A DNA stretch of 35,429 nt from Paracoccus haematequi. GTDB taxonomy: Bacteria; Pseudomonadota; Alphaproteobacteria; Rhodobacterales; Rhodobacteraceae. The DNA lies in contig CAMCVS010000020.1 in the NCBI GenBank assembly GCA_945881965.1, forward strand, positions 1-35,429, given 5' to 3'. The translations under genes were made by a program, and so were the position numbers. Under the pieces are notes generated by a model, which was not told the DNA's origin, made no database searches, and saw only the letters and a program-made list of their open reading frames with translations. This document shows positions 1 to 7,640 of this stretch, one piece after another (positions within the stretch are counted from its first letter, which is position 1; the number at the start of each line of letters is the position of its first letter).

Positions 1-464
1 GCAACCCGGTCACATTCCTGCGAGACATCCAGACTGAACTGCAGAGACGGCCACGCGATGCTACGCTGCTTCCGACTGCCCTGCTTCGCGGATTGACCTT
101 CAGCATGATCGAGGCACCGAAAGTAGCGCATCGGTTTGAAAGTGCGGACAGATTGCCGTTATTGCGCGCTCGTAAGGACGCAGATGCGTGGAAACATCTG
201 CCCCCTAAGGATTTTCTAGTCCGGTTGATCGAGAGCTGGATCATGGCTCAACATGCGTATTGGGCAGTCGGGCGTGGGCTCGCCGACGCAAGAACGCGTG
301 GAAAGCAGATCATGCGGCTCCGTATCGTCATGGACGAAGGAGGTTGGACCCTGACCCCTGGCACAACGACGACGGGAAACCCGCCGCAGCCTACGCCTGA
401 TCGCCTTGATACGGCATATAGCCTCATGGCTGAATGCCATCGATTTGTGGAGATCGGCCCCTAA
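1..464 (+). CDS. Unknown protein, C-terminal part (5' truncated by window edge)
   Basis: An open frame runs without a stop from base 3 to the TAA at 462-464, so 153 codons are visible and the true start lies to the left of the window. A TTG at 93 and an ATG at 105 could be internal starts, but the frame is uninterrupted and protein-like upstream of both. The visible part is mostly helical in character, with a motif around LVRLIESWIMAQHAYWAVGRG and a proline/threonine-rich stretch (TPGTTTTGNPPQPTP) near the end. I do not recognise the family. It stands next to an element-borne HTH gene and a truncated integrase, which suggests it is cargo of the same integrative element. Function is not inferred. 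Confidence 0.5.
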   Translation, partial: NPVTFLRDIQTELQRRPRDATLLPTALLRGLTFSMIEAPKVAHRFESADRLPLLRARKDADAWKHLPPKDFLVRLIESWIMAQHAYWAVGRGLADARTRGKQIMRLRIVMDEGGWTLTPGTTTTGNPPQPTPDRLDTAYSLMAECHRFVEIGP

Positions 465-600
465 CCAAGTTCAACGTCAAGTCACTCGGCCAGAATTCTG
501 AAATACGCGTCTAACCCCGGTGGCTTAAGTGTATCCTGATGCGCCTCGATGTAGAACTGCAAATACTTCAGATTCGAGCCAACACAGTGCCTCAGGAACT

Positions 601-1875
601 TTAGTGGTCCCATACCGAACCAGGAAGCGGATCGCCTTCTGGGTCATGCAGTTCATCCACCCCAGGGAACAAGCCGTTCGTTCCAGCGAATGACTGAGCG
701 GCTTCGATTCCGGTTTGCCGATCAATTTCAGCAAGACGACGGCCAACCCAAGTTATCATACGAGCAAGATCGCTTTCCTCTGTGGAATTGATCTCATGCG
801 GCAAGCTTGCCAGCCAATCTCGAATATCTCGGGCCTCACGCCGCAGGTCTATAATGTGCCTCAGATGTGCAAGGCGTTTCTCTTCCCGATCTTTTCGGGC
901 TTGGGCCAGTTTTCGTCGGCGCTGCAGTTCTTGCCATTTCCGTTCGCGATCTTTACGTTCTTCACGGCGCACGCGGATGAATTCGAGGACCAGTTCGATC
1001 CCGGCGACGATGTCCGGCACCAGGCGCTCGATCCGCTGAATCTTTCCGTCACCCCAAGTCTTCCGGAGACCGTCTGCCCAAACATCTATCGCGAAGACCA
1101 GTTCGCCAGTCCACTCGGTGACATACTCCGGCCACGGAGGGCTGTACCCAAAAGGCGAACTGTCCCAGTCGTTTCGCCGCCATGATCGCGCCTGCTTTTC
1201 TTTGCGCCGTTCTTCCCGGGCAATTTCTTCGGGCGATGGAATATACTTCACCCGCTTCGTCCGCTCGAGCAGAGTGAAGTTCACAGCGTCCGTGCCGCGC
1301 TTCAGGGACATTTTGTCCCCCTCAGGTATCAGTTTAAGGCCACTCCCTTCGAGACCTCGGGCCAGCCCATCGAGGATGACGACCGCTCGCTCGGTGCACG
1401 TTGAACTGACGATGACGCCGCAGTGCCCGGGACCGGTGGCGCTGACCACGCCATCGCTGTCCGGCTTTTTTGTGCGAAGTGCTTTTGCGGTCTTTGCGAC
1501 GGTTGGATGGGGGATTGTGACCACAGACAGGGGAACGTCGGAAGCTGCCTTTTCCGATCGTCCGCGGCCTTGACGCTCGGCTTTACGCTTCGTGGCAAGT
1601 TCGGCGATGCTGTCGGGGAGCGATGAAATCGCACCGCGAACAATGACCTGATCAAGGCTGCGATCCTTCCATTCAAGGAAGGGTGGCACCTTCGGTCGTT
1701 CTCCGGCAGCCACCTTCGCCCAATAGCCTCGCGGCGGCACGGGAATGCGGTGGCGACCGCAGACCTTGGCCAGACCTCGGTCGGAAATGCCAAACTCAAT
1801 GGCCAGCGTCGACATCGGCTTGCTCCAAACAAGATCATACAGATCACGCCGGGTAATTGTTCGCGGTTGCTGCAT
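601..1875 (-). CDS. Hypothetical protein of an integrative element, with coiled-coil C-terminal half
   Basis: 424 codons from ATG at 1875 to TAA at 601-603. The same frame is open back to a TTG at 2004, but the extra N-terminus (residues such as RILVCLHKPPLSF) looks like noncoding translation. The conserved-looking region starts just after the ATG, with TRRDLYDLVWSKPMS followed by a short helix-turn-helix-like segment (LAIEFGISDRGLAKVCGRHR) and IPVPPRGYWAKVAAG. Residues of roughly 290-360 are extremely rich in R, K and E (for example RVRREERKDRERKWQELQRR) and should form a coiled coil. The first 60 residues resemble uncharacterised proteins carried on proteobacterial genomic islands (family memory, not a search result). 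It lies downstream of the AlpA-like gene in the same direction and is probably co-transcribed. A DNA-binding role is possible but unproven. Confidence 0.6.
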   Translation of the reverse strand: MQQPRTITRRDLYDLVWSKPMSTLAIEFGISDRGLAKVCGRHRIPVPPRGYWAKVAAGERPKVPPFLEWKDRSLDQVIVRGAISSLPDSIAELATKRKAERQGRGRSEKAASDVPLSVVTIPHPTVAKTAKALRTKKPDSDGVVSATGPGHCGVIVSSTCTERAVVILDGLARGLEGSGLKLIPEGDKMSLKRGTDAVNFTLLERTKRVKYIPSPEEIAREERRKEKQARSWRRNDWDSSPFGYSPPWPEYVTEWTGELVFAIDVWADGLRKTWGDGKIQRIERLVPDIVAGIELVLEFIRVRREERKDRERKWQELQRRRKLAQARKDREEKRLAHLRHIIDLRREARDIRDWLASLPHEINSTEESDLARMITWVGRRLAEIDRQTGIEAAQSFAGTNGLFPGVDELHDPEGDPLPGSVWDH

Positions 1876-2015
1876 ATGCTGGTCCACCCCAGAGAGGCGT
1901 CCGAGAAGATCAGCCCGCCAAGCCAAATTCAAGATCGGTACAGAATCGGGACGCCGATTACTGAACGATAACGGTGGCTTATGAAGGCAGACCAGAATAC
2001 GCAATCATGTGGTGC

Positions 2016-2216
2016 TCAATCCTTTCGATACTGTTCTCCGGCAGCACTCAGCGCGGCGCGCTCGAACGCTTCCACGTCTTCAATCCTGTAGATCACACGA
2101 CCGCCGATTTTTAGGAACCGAGGCCCGTCCCCAATCCAGCGCCACCGTTCCAGCGTCCTCGGGCTGATTTTCCAGCGTGCTACCAGCTCTGTCTGGTTCA
2201 AACAAGTTTCACGCAT
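2016..2216 (-). CDS. AlpA/excisionase-like helix-turn-helix DNA-binding protein
   Basis: 66 residues from ATG at 2216. The start is fixed by a strong ribosome-binding site, AAAGGAG, six bases upstream on the minus strand; the longer open frame to 2285 has no such signal. The protein is one winged HTH of the MerR-like excisionase/AlpA type: NQTELVARWKISPRTLERWR is the recognition helix-turn-helix, followed by the wing GPRFLKIGGRVIYRIEDVEAFE, the typical 'G.r..y...dv..w' pattern. Such small proteins act as recombination directionality factors or as transcriptional activators for the neighbouring integrase. It sits divergently from the truncated integrase at 2472, with a repeat-bearing spacer between them. 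Its partner integrase is broken, so the element is probably no longer mobile by its own enzyme. Confidence 0.8.
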   Translation of the reverse strand: MRETCLNQTELVARWKISPRTLERWRWIGDGPRFLKIGGRVIYRIEDVEAFERAALSAAGEQYRKD

Positions 2217-2294
2217 CTTCGACTCCTTTCGCGCGCCCCCACATGGGCGCAGGGGAACGAAGGCGTCAGAGAAAATGATATGCAAGTCAGATAG

Positions 2295-2458
2295 TTACCA
2301 GTCACCTTGTCGGTTCTGCCTGTTCGGCCGGGCTCAGAGAAGGTTCGACCGCAGTCCCGTTCCCTCCGCCATTTTGCCATGTAACCCACTGGTAAACATA
2401 GATTTTCCCGAAACCTGAAAGCCCGAAATCTCCAACTGGTACAGTTCGCTGGTACAGT
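2295..2458. promoter_or_regulatory. Clustered ACTGGTA/CTGGTACAGT sites between excisionase-like gene and integrase
   Basis: The divergent spacer carries four related short sites: TTACCAGT (inverted) at 2295-2302, ACTGGTA at 2388-2394, and two exact copies of CTGGTACAGT at 2436-2445 and 2449-2458. The last two are 13 bp apart and end just before the integrase GTG. This arrangement suits arm-type or directionality-factor sites, or an operator for the divergent promoters, and possibly part of an attachment site. The repeats are seen directly; the role is inferred. Confidence 0.4.
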
Positions 2459-2471
2459 CGAGGTTTGCAGG

Positions 2472-2760
2472 GTGGGCGGAACTCCAAGGTCGGTGCGGCG
2501 CGGCGGGGTGTTTTACTTCCGCATGGCGGTGCCTAAGGACTTGGTCGAGGTGGTCGGGCTCGGCGAGGTCAAGACCACGCTGAACACCACCGACAGGGCA
2601 AAGGCGACCCCGCTTTGCCGCAAAATCAGTAATGACATGGACCTGTTTTTCGCCAATAAATTGAGCATGACCAATGCATTGCTCCACCAGATTGATCAGC
2701 GCATCCGCGACATCTTTCAGGACGCCCTGAACGAGGGGCACAGCTTTCGCCAAGTCTATG
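2472..2760 (+). pseudogene. Tyrosine recombinase/integrase, N-terminal DUF6538 fragment only
   Basis: From a GTG at 2472, about 96 codons read as the N-terminal domain of a phage/island integrase. The segment VRRGGVFYFRMAVPKDLVEV, followed by GLGEVKTTLNTTDRAKA, is the DUF6538 signature found before the SAM-like and catalytic domains in many alphaproteobacterial tyrosine recombinases. Near base 2760 the coding sense changes abruptly: the frame passes into antisense of an IS3 transposase and stops at 2804. The SAM-like domain and the R-H-R-Y catalytic domain are absent from the window and do not resume after the IS at 3353, so the truncation came with a deletion. The gene is inactive, and the neighbouring element genes are therefore likely stranded. 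Confidence 0.75.
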
Positions 2761-3060
2761 ACCACCGCGACGGCGCACATGCAACTGTTCTTCGCGGTAG
2801 ATGAGGAACAGGCGCTTATGGTTCACCGCATGACCCTCGCGCCGCAGGAATACATGCAGCCGACGATAACCGAACCGGCGTCGGGCCTTGGCCAAGTCTT
2901 TCAGCCGCTCGCGCAGCACAGGGTCGTCCTGCCGGATCGCCGCATAGCGCATGGTCATCCGGCAACAGCCGATCACCCGGCACGCCCGCCGTTCGCTTAT
3001 CTCGTGACTTGCCACCAGATGCGCGACCGCTTGCAGCTTGGCGGCGGGCGCTACCACTTT
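2761..3060 (-). pseudogene. IS3-family OrfB, N-terminal fragment
   Basis: In the -1 frame relative to orfA, the minus strand reads VVAPAAKLQAVAHLVASHEI, then SERRACRVIGCCRMTMRYA and ARRRFGYRRLHVFLRREGH, ending in REEQLHVRRRGG. This is the N-terminal HTH_21/linker part of IS3 transposase OrfB. The whole rve (DDE) catalytic domain is missing because the element is cut at the integrase junction near 2760. No product with transposase activity can be made from it. Confidence 0.8.
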
Positions 3061-3317
3061 TTTCCCAGAAGGTTTTTCAGCGCGGCATTGTCGAGCATGG
3101 CATCGGCAAGAAGCCATTTCAGGCGCGCGTTCTCGTCTTCGAGGCCCTTTAGCCGCTTGGCCTCGCTGACATCCATGCCGCCATACTTGGCTTTCCACTT
3201 GTAAACTGTCGCATCGCTGACTCCGTGCTTGCGTCACAGATCGGCCAAGGAAACCCCGGCCTCGTGCTCCTTCAAAATGCCAATGATCTGGTCTGCGGTA
3301 AACCTGCTGCGCTACAT
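3051..3317 (-). pseudogene. IS3-family OrfA with two in-frame stop codons
   Basis: Reading from ATG at 3317 to the TAG at 3051-3053 gives 89 codons that align with IS3-family OrfA from memory: FTADQIIGILKEHEAGVSLA, then KHGVSDATVYKWKAKYGGMD and the leucine-zipper-like KRLKGLEDENARLKWLLADA. Two codons are stops: TAG at codon 2 (3312-3314), immediately after the ATG, and TGA at codon 28 (3234-3236), where the family normally has a cysteine (DLCRKHG). A preserved zipper and frameshift site with two nonsense changes points to fairly recent inactivation. Confidence 0.8.
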
Positions 3318-3617
3318 CTCTGGTCCTTTCGGTTGGGCCAGAGTCTACCTCAAACTAGATTAGGAGCAGGGGGCAACATCGAGTGGAGATTGGATTTTCG
3401 CTTCACGCCGCTTCAGCGTCTGCCCGCAAACAACCGACGTCCCCGTAAAATGACTTTCGATGCCCCGCAGTCAGTCCTTACGCGACAAAGCCCTCGCGTT
3501 TGAGAAGATGTCGAAACGAACTCATTACGTCGTATCAGAATAAATCTGCAAATGTCAGAAAAGTGATGCCGTGCTGTTAGAACGTGCGAGACGCATTTAT
3601 CCGCCACTGTCCAACTT

Positions 3618-6452
3618 TCAAAAAATTTCGATGTCGGCATGCGTTAACGCAAGATTAACGCCAAGGGTCGACACATGGATCCGTGCGTTCGGGCCTAGAC
3701 CGTCGGCGTCGAAATATAGCCGTCCAGCGTCAGCTTCATAGATGATCCGGATCGATGCGTGCCACGGCAATCCGGTAAAGTTGGATGCAAAGGCTGCGGC
3801 ATCCAGAACACCTGATTCAAGCCCTCCGAATACCGCATGGTCCAGCCAAATCCGGTCCTCACCCGGAGTGAAATCGGTGATCCGATCGACCTGACCCGCA
3901 CCCAGCGCAGTATCGAACACGAAAACATCCGCGCCGGCGCCACCTTCGAGCGTGTCGGCGCCGACCCCGCCCCGCAGAATGTTGTCGCCTGCATTTCCGA
4001 CCAGCTTGTTCTTGCGGGCATTTCCGGTCGCGATGATGTCAGATTTACCAGTCAGTACCAGATTCTCGACAAACGCAGCCCCTGGGCTGTCCAGACTGAA
4101 ACTGACGCCTGAAAGTACGCGGTCAGTCCCGCCAGCGTCACTACCATCAGAATTTGTTTCGATCACCTGATCATTCACGTTATCAACACGATAGGTGTCA
4201 TTGCCCGCACCGCCCGCCATGATATCCGCGCCGCGATTGCCATTCAGGAGGTTGTTGTCGCCGTTGCCGACCAGCGTGTCATGGCCCAATCCGCCAATGA
4301 CATTCTCAATGCCTGTGATGATATCACCCATGGCATCACCACCTTGGCCTGTCCCGGCCGCCAGATCGACATGCACCGCAATGCGGGTATTGCCATAGCT
4401 GATAAAGTCACGGCCATCACCGCCGTCGAGCGTATCGGCCCCGGCCGCACCCTGAAGTGTGTCATTGCCGTTGCCACCAAACAGCGCATTCGCGCGATTA
4501 TCTCCGACAAATTCGTCTCGACCGGAACCGCCAAGCACATTCTCGAACCCAGAGATACGATCATGCATCGCCATTCCGCCTGATAGCTGTCCGTTTGCCA
4601 GCGAAACGAATATTCCCGTCGTGTCCCGGCCATAGTCCAGCAGGTCCCGCCCGGCACCGCCCGAAAGATCGTCCCGGCCGACCCCGGCGACTATCGTGTC
4701 ATCGCCGGTTTCGCCCAAGAGCCGCCCCCCCGAAGGTGCGGCGACAAGGCGATCTCCAGCCGCCCCGCCGATGACCGTCGTGAATGCGCTGGCCAGCGTT
4801 ACTTCGACCCCGCCGATCCGTCCCGTTCCTGCACCAAAATCCAGATCGAGTGAAAGATCTGTTGCGGCGGCATTGAAGCGCGCCGCGTCAAAGCCGTCCT
4901 GCCCCAGTTCGCGCCGCGCGGCTTCGGCGGCAGCGAGATCTGCGAAGGCCGAGGTAATGATCACGTCCCCCGGAGACTGTGCAGCCCCGCCATGGAATGT
5001 CAGGGTTGCATCATAGATCACGAAACTGGATGGCGCACTGGGGTGCCGAAGCTCGACACGCCACGTCCCGGCAATATCTTCGCCCCGCAGCGCCGCCGTT
5101 GAAAAGACAAAGTTCAGAAAAGTGCCGCTGCCCGCTGCGTTCAAATTGGGTGCAATTGTGCTTCGGGTTCCAGCCGGAGAAACGATGTCGATCGCAAGTG
5201 TCCGCAGCGCCGTATCGCTGAGCGTCAGACCGAGTTCCACCCATTCGATCCGCAATCTGTCCGGTGGCGCAGCGACATCCGCAGCCATCGACTGAAAAAG
5301 CCTGTTCGCGGTCAAGGCAGCGCCAAGGCTGACTGCGATCGAGGTTTCGTTCACTGCGCTGGATGTAACCGACCAGTGGCGAGCGAGGCGCACAGCCGCG
5401 GCGGCATCCAACACGCCGAACCCAATGTCACGGTCAAAGACCAGACCCCCGCCATTAACCCCTTGCCCAGCGTTGGCAAACGCCCCGCCTTGCAGGGTCG
5501 GGCGGGCTGTCACGGCTAAAATTTCCTGCACATCGCGGTATCCCAGCGCGGGATTGACCTCCAGCATCAGGGCCGTGGCGCTGCTGACCAGAGGCGTGGC
5601 GAAACTTGTCCCGGACACGATAGCGGCGCCGCTGGCCCCAGCCGTCAGCCCGTCCGCCGTGATCAGCCCTTGCCCCGGCGCTGCCAGAAGCAGGTTGGCC
5701 CCCGGGCTGGAAAAGGTCGCAACGGCACCGCTGGCGTCCAGCGCAGCGACCGCGATGGTGTGTCGGCTGTTCGTGAAATTGTGAAAGTTTGAATCGTCCC
5801 CGATGTTCTGTCCATCGCGGAGCAAGCGCCCGTTGCCGCCCGCCACGACCAGAACAGTGCCAAGTCCCTCCCGCCCGGTTTCCACGATCTGGGACAGAGC
5901 ATTGGCAACTGGTTGCAACGACAAGGTTTTGAAGTTGTCGGCGAAAGCCCGCGAGAATCCCCAGCTGTTGTTGGACACGTCAAATGCGGATTGGGCTGTC
6001 AACAAGGTCGCAACCTCTGACACAAGTAGGGGACCGGACAAGTCCATGTAGGTGGCGACAAGTCGGGCATCGGGCGCGCCGCCCATTCCCGCTATGGAGT
6101 TGTCGATAGCGCCGCTGATCAGGCCGGCAACCTGCGTTCCGTGGGCACTGGTCAAATTCCGGCCGACAGCGTCTGCGTTCAGCTCTAGTTCGGCCGCCAG
6201 TATGGCAAAGTAATCATGATCGTAGCTGTCCTTGAGGTCGAGATGAGCGCTGTTGACCCCGCTGTCGAGGATGCCGATCAGGATGCCTCGCCCCGTGGCC
6301 TCAGTCCATGCTGTAGCGAGACCGGTTCCTGCGGCATGATCGCTGGCAAGCCACCAATGCCCCGACGGACCTAAAGGAGCCGTTGCGGGCAAGTTCATCC
6401 AGTTCAGTATGATTTTTGTGCTGTCCTGACCCTGATGCGGCAAATCCATCAT
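3618..6452 (-). CDS. Subtilisin-like (S8) serine protease with P domain and RTX calcium-binding repeats
   Basis: 944 residues. ATG-ATG at 6452/6449 is chosen as start because AGGGGAA lies just upstream; the frame extends to 6497 without a ribosome site. Residues ~45-300 form the S8 domain with catalytic Asp63 (ILIGILDSGVN), His104 (SAHGTQVAGLISG), oxyanion Asn207 (VVAGGNG) and Ser283 (VSGTSFATP), all present. Residues ~385-490 form a proprotein-convertase-type P domain (TWRVELRHPSAP then YDATLTFHG). From ~600 onward there are RTX nonapeptides (GETGDDTI, GGAGRDLLDYG, GGNGNDTL) and a serralysin-type C-terminal module ending in hydrophobic IEIF. There is no N-terminal signal peptide, so export by type I secretion is expected. 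It lies downstream of, and in the same direction as, the giant adhesin and shares its C-terminal module. It could process that protein or digest external protein. No exporter is in the window. Confidence 0.9.
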   Translation of the reverse strand: MMDLPHQGQDSTKIILNWMNLPATAPLGPSGHWWLASDHAAGTGLATAWTEATGRGILIGILDSGVNSAHLDLKDSYDHDYFAILAAELELNADAVGRNLTSAHGTQVAGLISGAIDNSIAGMGGAPDARLVATYMDLSGPLLVSEVATLLTAQSAFDVSNNSWGFSRAFADNFKTLSLQPVANALSQIVETGREGLGTVLVVAGGNGRLLRDGQNIGDDSNFHNFTNSRHTIAVAALDASGAVATFSSPGANLLLAAPGQGLITADGLTAGASGAAIVSGTSFATPLVSSATALMLEVNPALGYRDVQEILAVTARPTLQGGAFANAGQGVNGGGLVFDRDIGFGVLDAAAAVRLARHWSVTSSAVNETSIAVSLGAALTANRLFQSMAADVAAPPDRLRIEWVELGLTLSDTALRTLAIDIVSPAGTRSTIAPNLNAAGSGTFLNFVFSTAALRGEDIAGTWRVELRHPSAPSSFVIYDATLTFHGGAAQSPGDVIITSAFADLAAAEAARRELGQDGFDAARFNAAATDLSLDLDFGAGTGRIGGVEVTLASAFTTVIGGAAGDRLVAAPSGGRLLGETGDDTIVAGVGRDDLSGGAGRDLLDYGRDTTGIFVSLANGQLSGGMAMHDRISGFENVLGGSGRDEFVGDNRANALFGGNGNDTLQGAAGADTLDGGDGRDFISYGNTRIAVHVDLAAGTGQGGDAMGDIITGIENVIGGLGHDTLVGNGDNNLLNGNRGADIMAGGAGNDTYRVDNVNDQVIETNSDGSDAGGTDRVLSGVSFSLDSPGAAFVENLVLTGKSDIIATGNARKNKLVGNAGDNILRGGVGADTLEGGAGADVFVFDTALGAGQVDRITDFTPGEDRIWLDHAVFGGLESGVLDAAAFASNFTGLPWHASIRIIYEADAGRLYFDADGLGPNARIHVSTLGVNLALTHADIEIF

Positions 6453-6592
6453 GCTTCCCCTGTGGCGGCGGGTCGCAGGTTGCCACCAGCTGACCAATTG
6501 GTCGGCACGCTTGGGGGCCCGCGTCAGCGCAGGGGTAGCATTTCAGGCTGAACGGGAAGTTTATTCTGACATCAAAGACGATGGCTAACTAT

Positions 6593-6607
6593 TTACAAAA
6601 TATGTAA
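6593..6607. promoter_or_regulatory. Palindrome TTACA-N5-TGTAA upstream of the protease gene
   Basis: An AT-rich patch in the 260-bp gap between the adhesin stop and the protease start contains TTACA (6593-6597) and TGTAA (6603-6607) separated by AAATA. It is about 140 bp upstream of the protease ATG and just past the adhesin terminator, so it is a plausible operator or promoter region for independent transcription of the protease. The palindrome is visible; binding is inference. Confidence 0.3.
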
Positions 6608-6644
6608 TTTTTGATTTAGATGAGGGCGCGGAGCCAAAACGAAC

Positions 6645-6670
6645 GGGGCCAGCCCTGATGGGCTGGCCCC
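6645..6670 (-). terminator. Rho-independent terminator of the giant adhesin gene
   Basis: GGGGCCAGCCC (6645-6655) and GGGCTGGCCCC (6660-6670) form a perfect 11-bp stem with a 4-base loop, 42 bp beyond the adhesin stop codon. On the minus strand it is followed by GTTCGTTTTG, an imperfect U-tract. It would separate the adhesin transcript from the protease gene downstream. Confidence 0.8.
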
Positions 6671-6711
6671 GAATACTGGTATGGGTCGGATTCTGTTCGC
6701 CCAGGGCAGGA

Positions 6712-7640
6712 TCAGAAGATGAAGACGTCGTCCTGCGTCAGGGCGGCAAGGTTGGTGAGAACGGCAATCTGCACAGCAGCCCCCGCATCCGCGCCGTCGG
6801 CATCGTACCACAAGGCACCGGTATTGGTGTTGTAGATCACCCGATGCTGTGCTTCCATTGCCAGCCCCCCCGCATTGGCCGCAAAGGCCGCTGCATCCAG
6901 AGGTCCTGCGGTCAGGCCCGCAAAGACGGCCCCATCAAGTCCGATTTGATCGACGCCCACTGCGAAATCGGTGATCTGATCGATGTTCCCGACCCCTGGC
7001 GTCGTATCGAAAATGAATGTGTCCGCGCCCGCAGCACCCGTCATCGTATCATTTCCCAAACCGCCGTTCAGGATGTTGGCGGCCGAGTTCCCGCGCAGCA
7101 CGTTGCTCTGTGTGCTGCCGGTTGCATTGATTGCAGCCGAGCCAGTCAGGATCAATTCTTCGACAAATTCGGCCTCAGGACTGTTCAGGCTGTAACTGAC
7201 GCTTGACTGCACCCGGTCGATCCCACCGTCAGCAATCTCGATGACGACATCATTGACGTCATCAACCCTGTAGTTGTCATTGCCAGCGCGACCTTCCATC
7301 ACATCAGCCCCGCGACCGCCGGTCAGGATGTTATCATTCGCGTCACCGATCAACGTGTCATTGCCCGAGCCACCGGTCACGTCCTCGAAGCCGGTGATGA
7401 CATCGCCTTCTGCATCGCCGCCGTGCCCGGTTCCTGCCTCCAGATCGATCCGCATCGCGACACTGACGGTCCGATAGTCCAGCGTATCCCGGCCTCCGCC
7501 GCCATTCAGCGTATCTGCGCCAGTCCCGCCCACGACGGTGTCGTTGCCAGCGCCGCCGAAAATCATGTCGTCGCCAGCAAGCCCGCGGATAACGTCATTT
7601 CCAGCCGCACCATCCAGAACGTCATCGTTGGCGGTTCCGG
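6712..7640 (-). other. C-terminal RTX and type I export module shared with the S8 protease
   Basis: The last ~300 residues contain RTX nonapeptides followed by YRVDDVNDVVIE, then VSYSLNSPEAEFVEELILTG, NVLRGNSAANILNGG, a DTTPGVGNIDQITDF segment and a terminal hydrophobic VFIF. The protease C-terminus carries the same ordered segments (YRVDNVNDQVIE, VSFSLDSPGAAFVENLVLTG, GAGQVDRITDFTPGED, IEIF). The two therefore probably use the same secretion system. Confidence 0.8.

Larger units (their letters stand above)
2761..3352 (-). mobile_element. IS3-family insertion sequence remnant, left part deleted
   Basis: The right terminus is near 3352, where the minus strand begins TGAGGTAGACTCTGGCCC before the orfA start; the other end is missing. 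The element contains a full-length but mutated orfA and the first ~100 codons of orfB, then stops at the junction with the integrase near 2760. An A6G slippery heptamer (minus strand of 3057-3063), the classical IS3-family -1 frameshift site, is preserved just before the orfA stop. A CTCTGG/CCAGAG inverted repeat spans the orfA ribosome-binding region. No target duplication can be identified because one end is lost. Confidence 0.8.
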
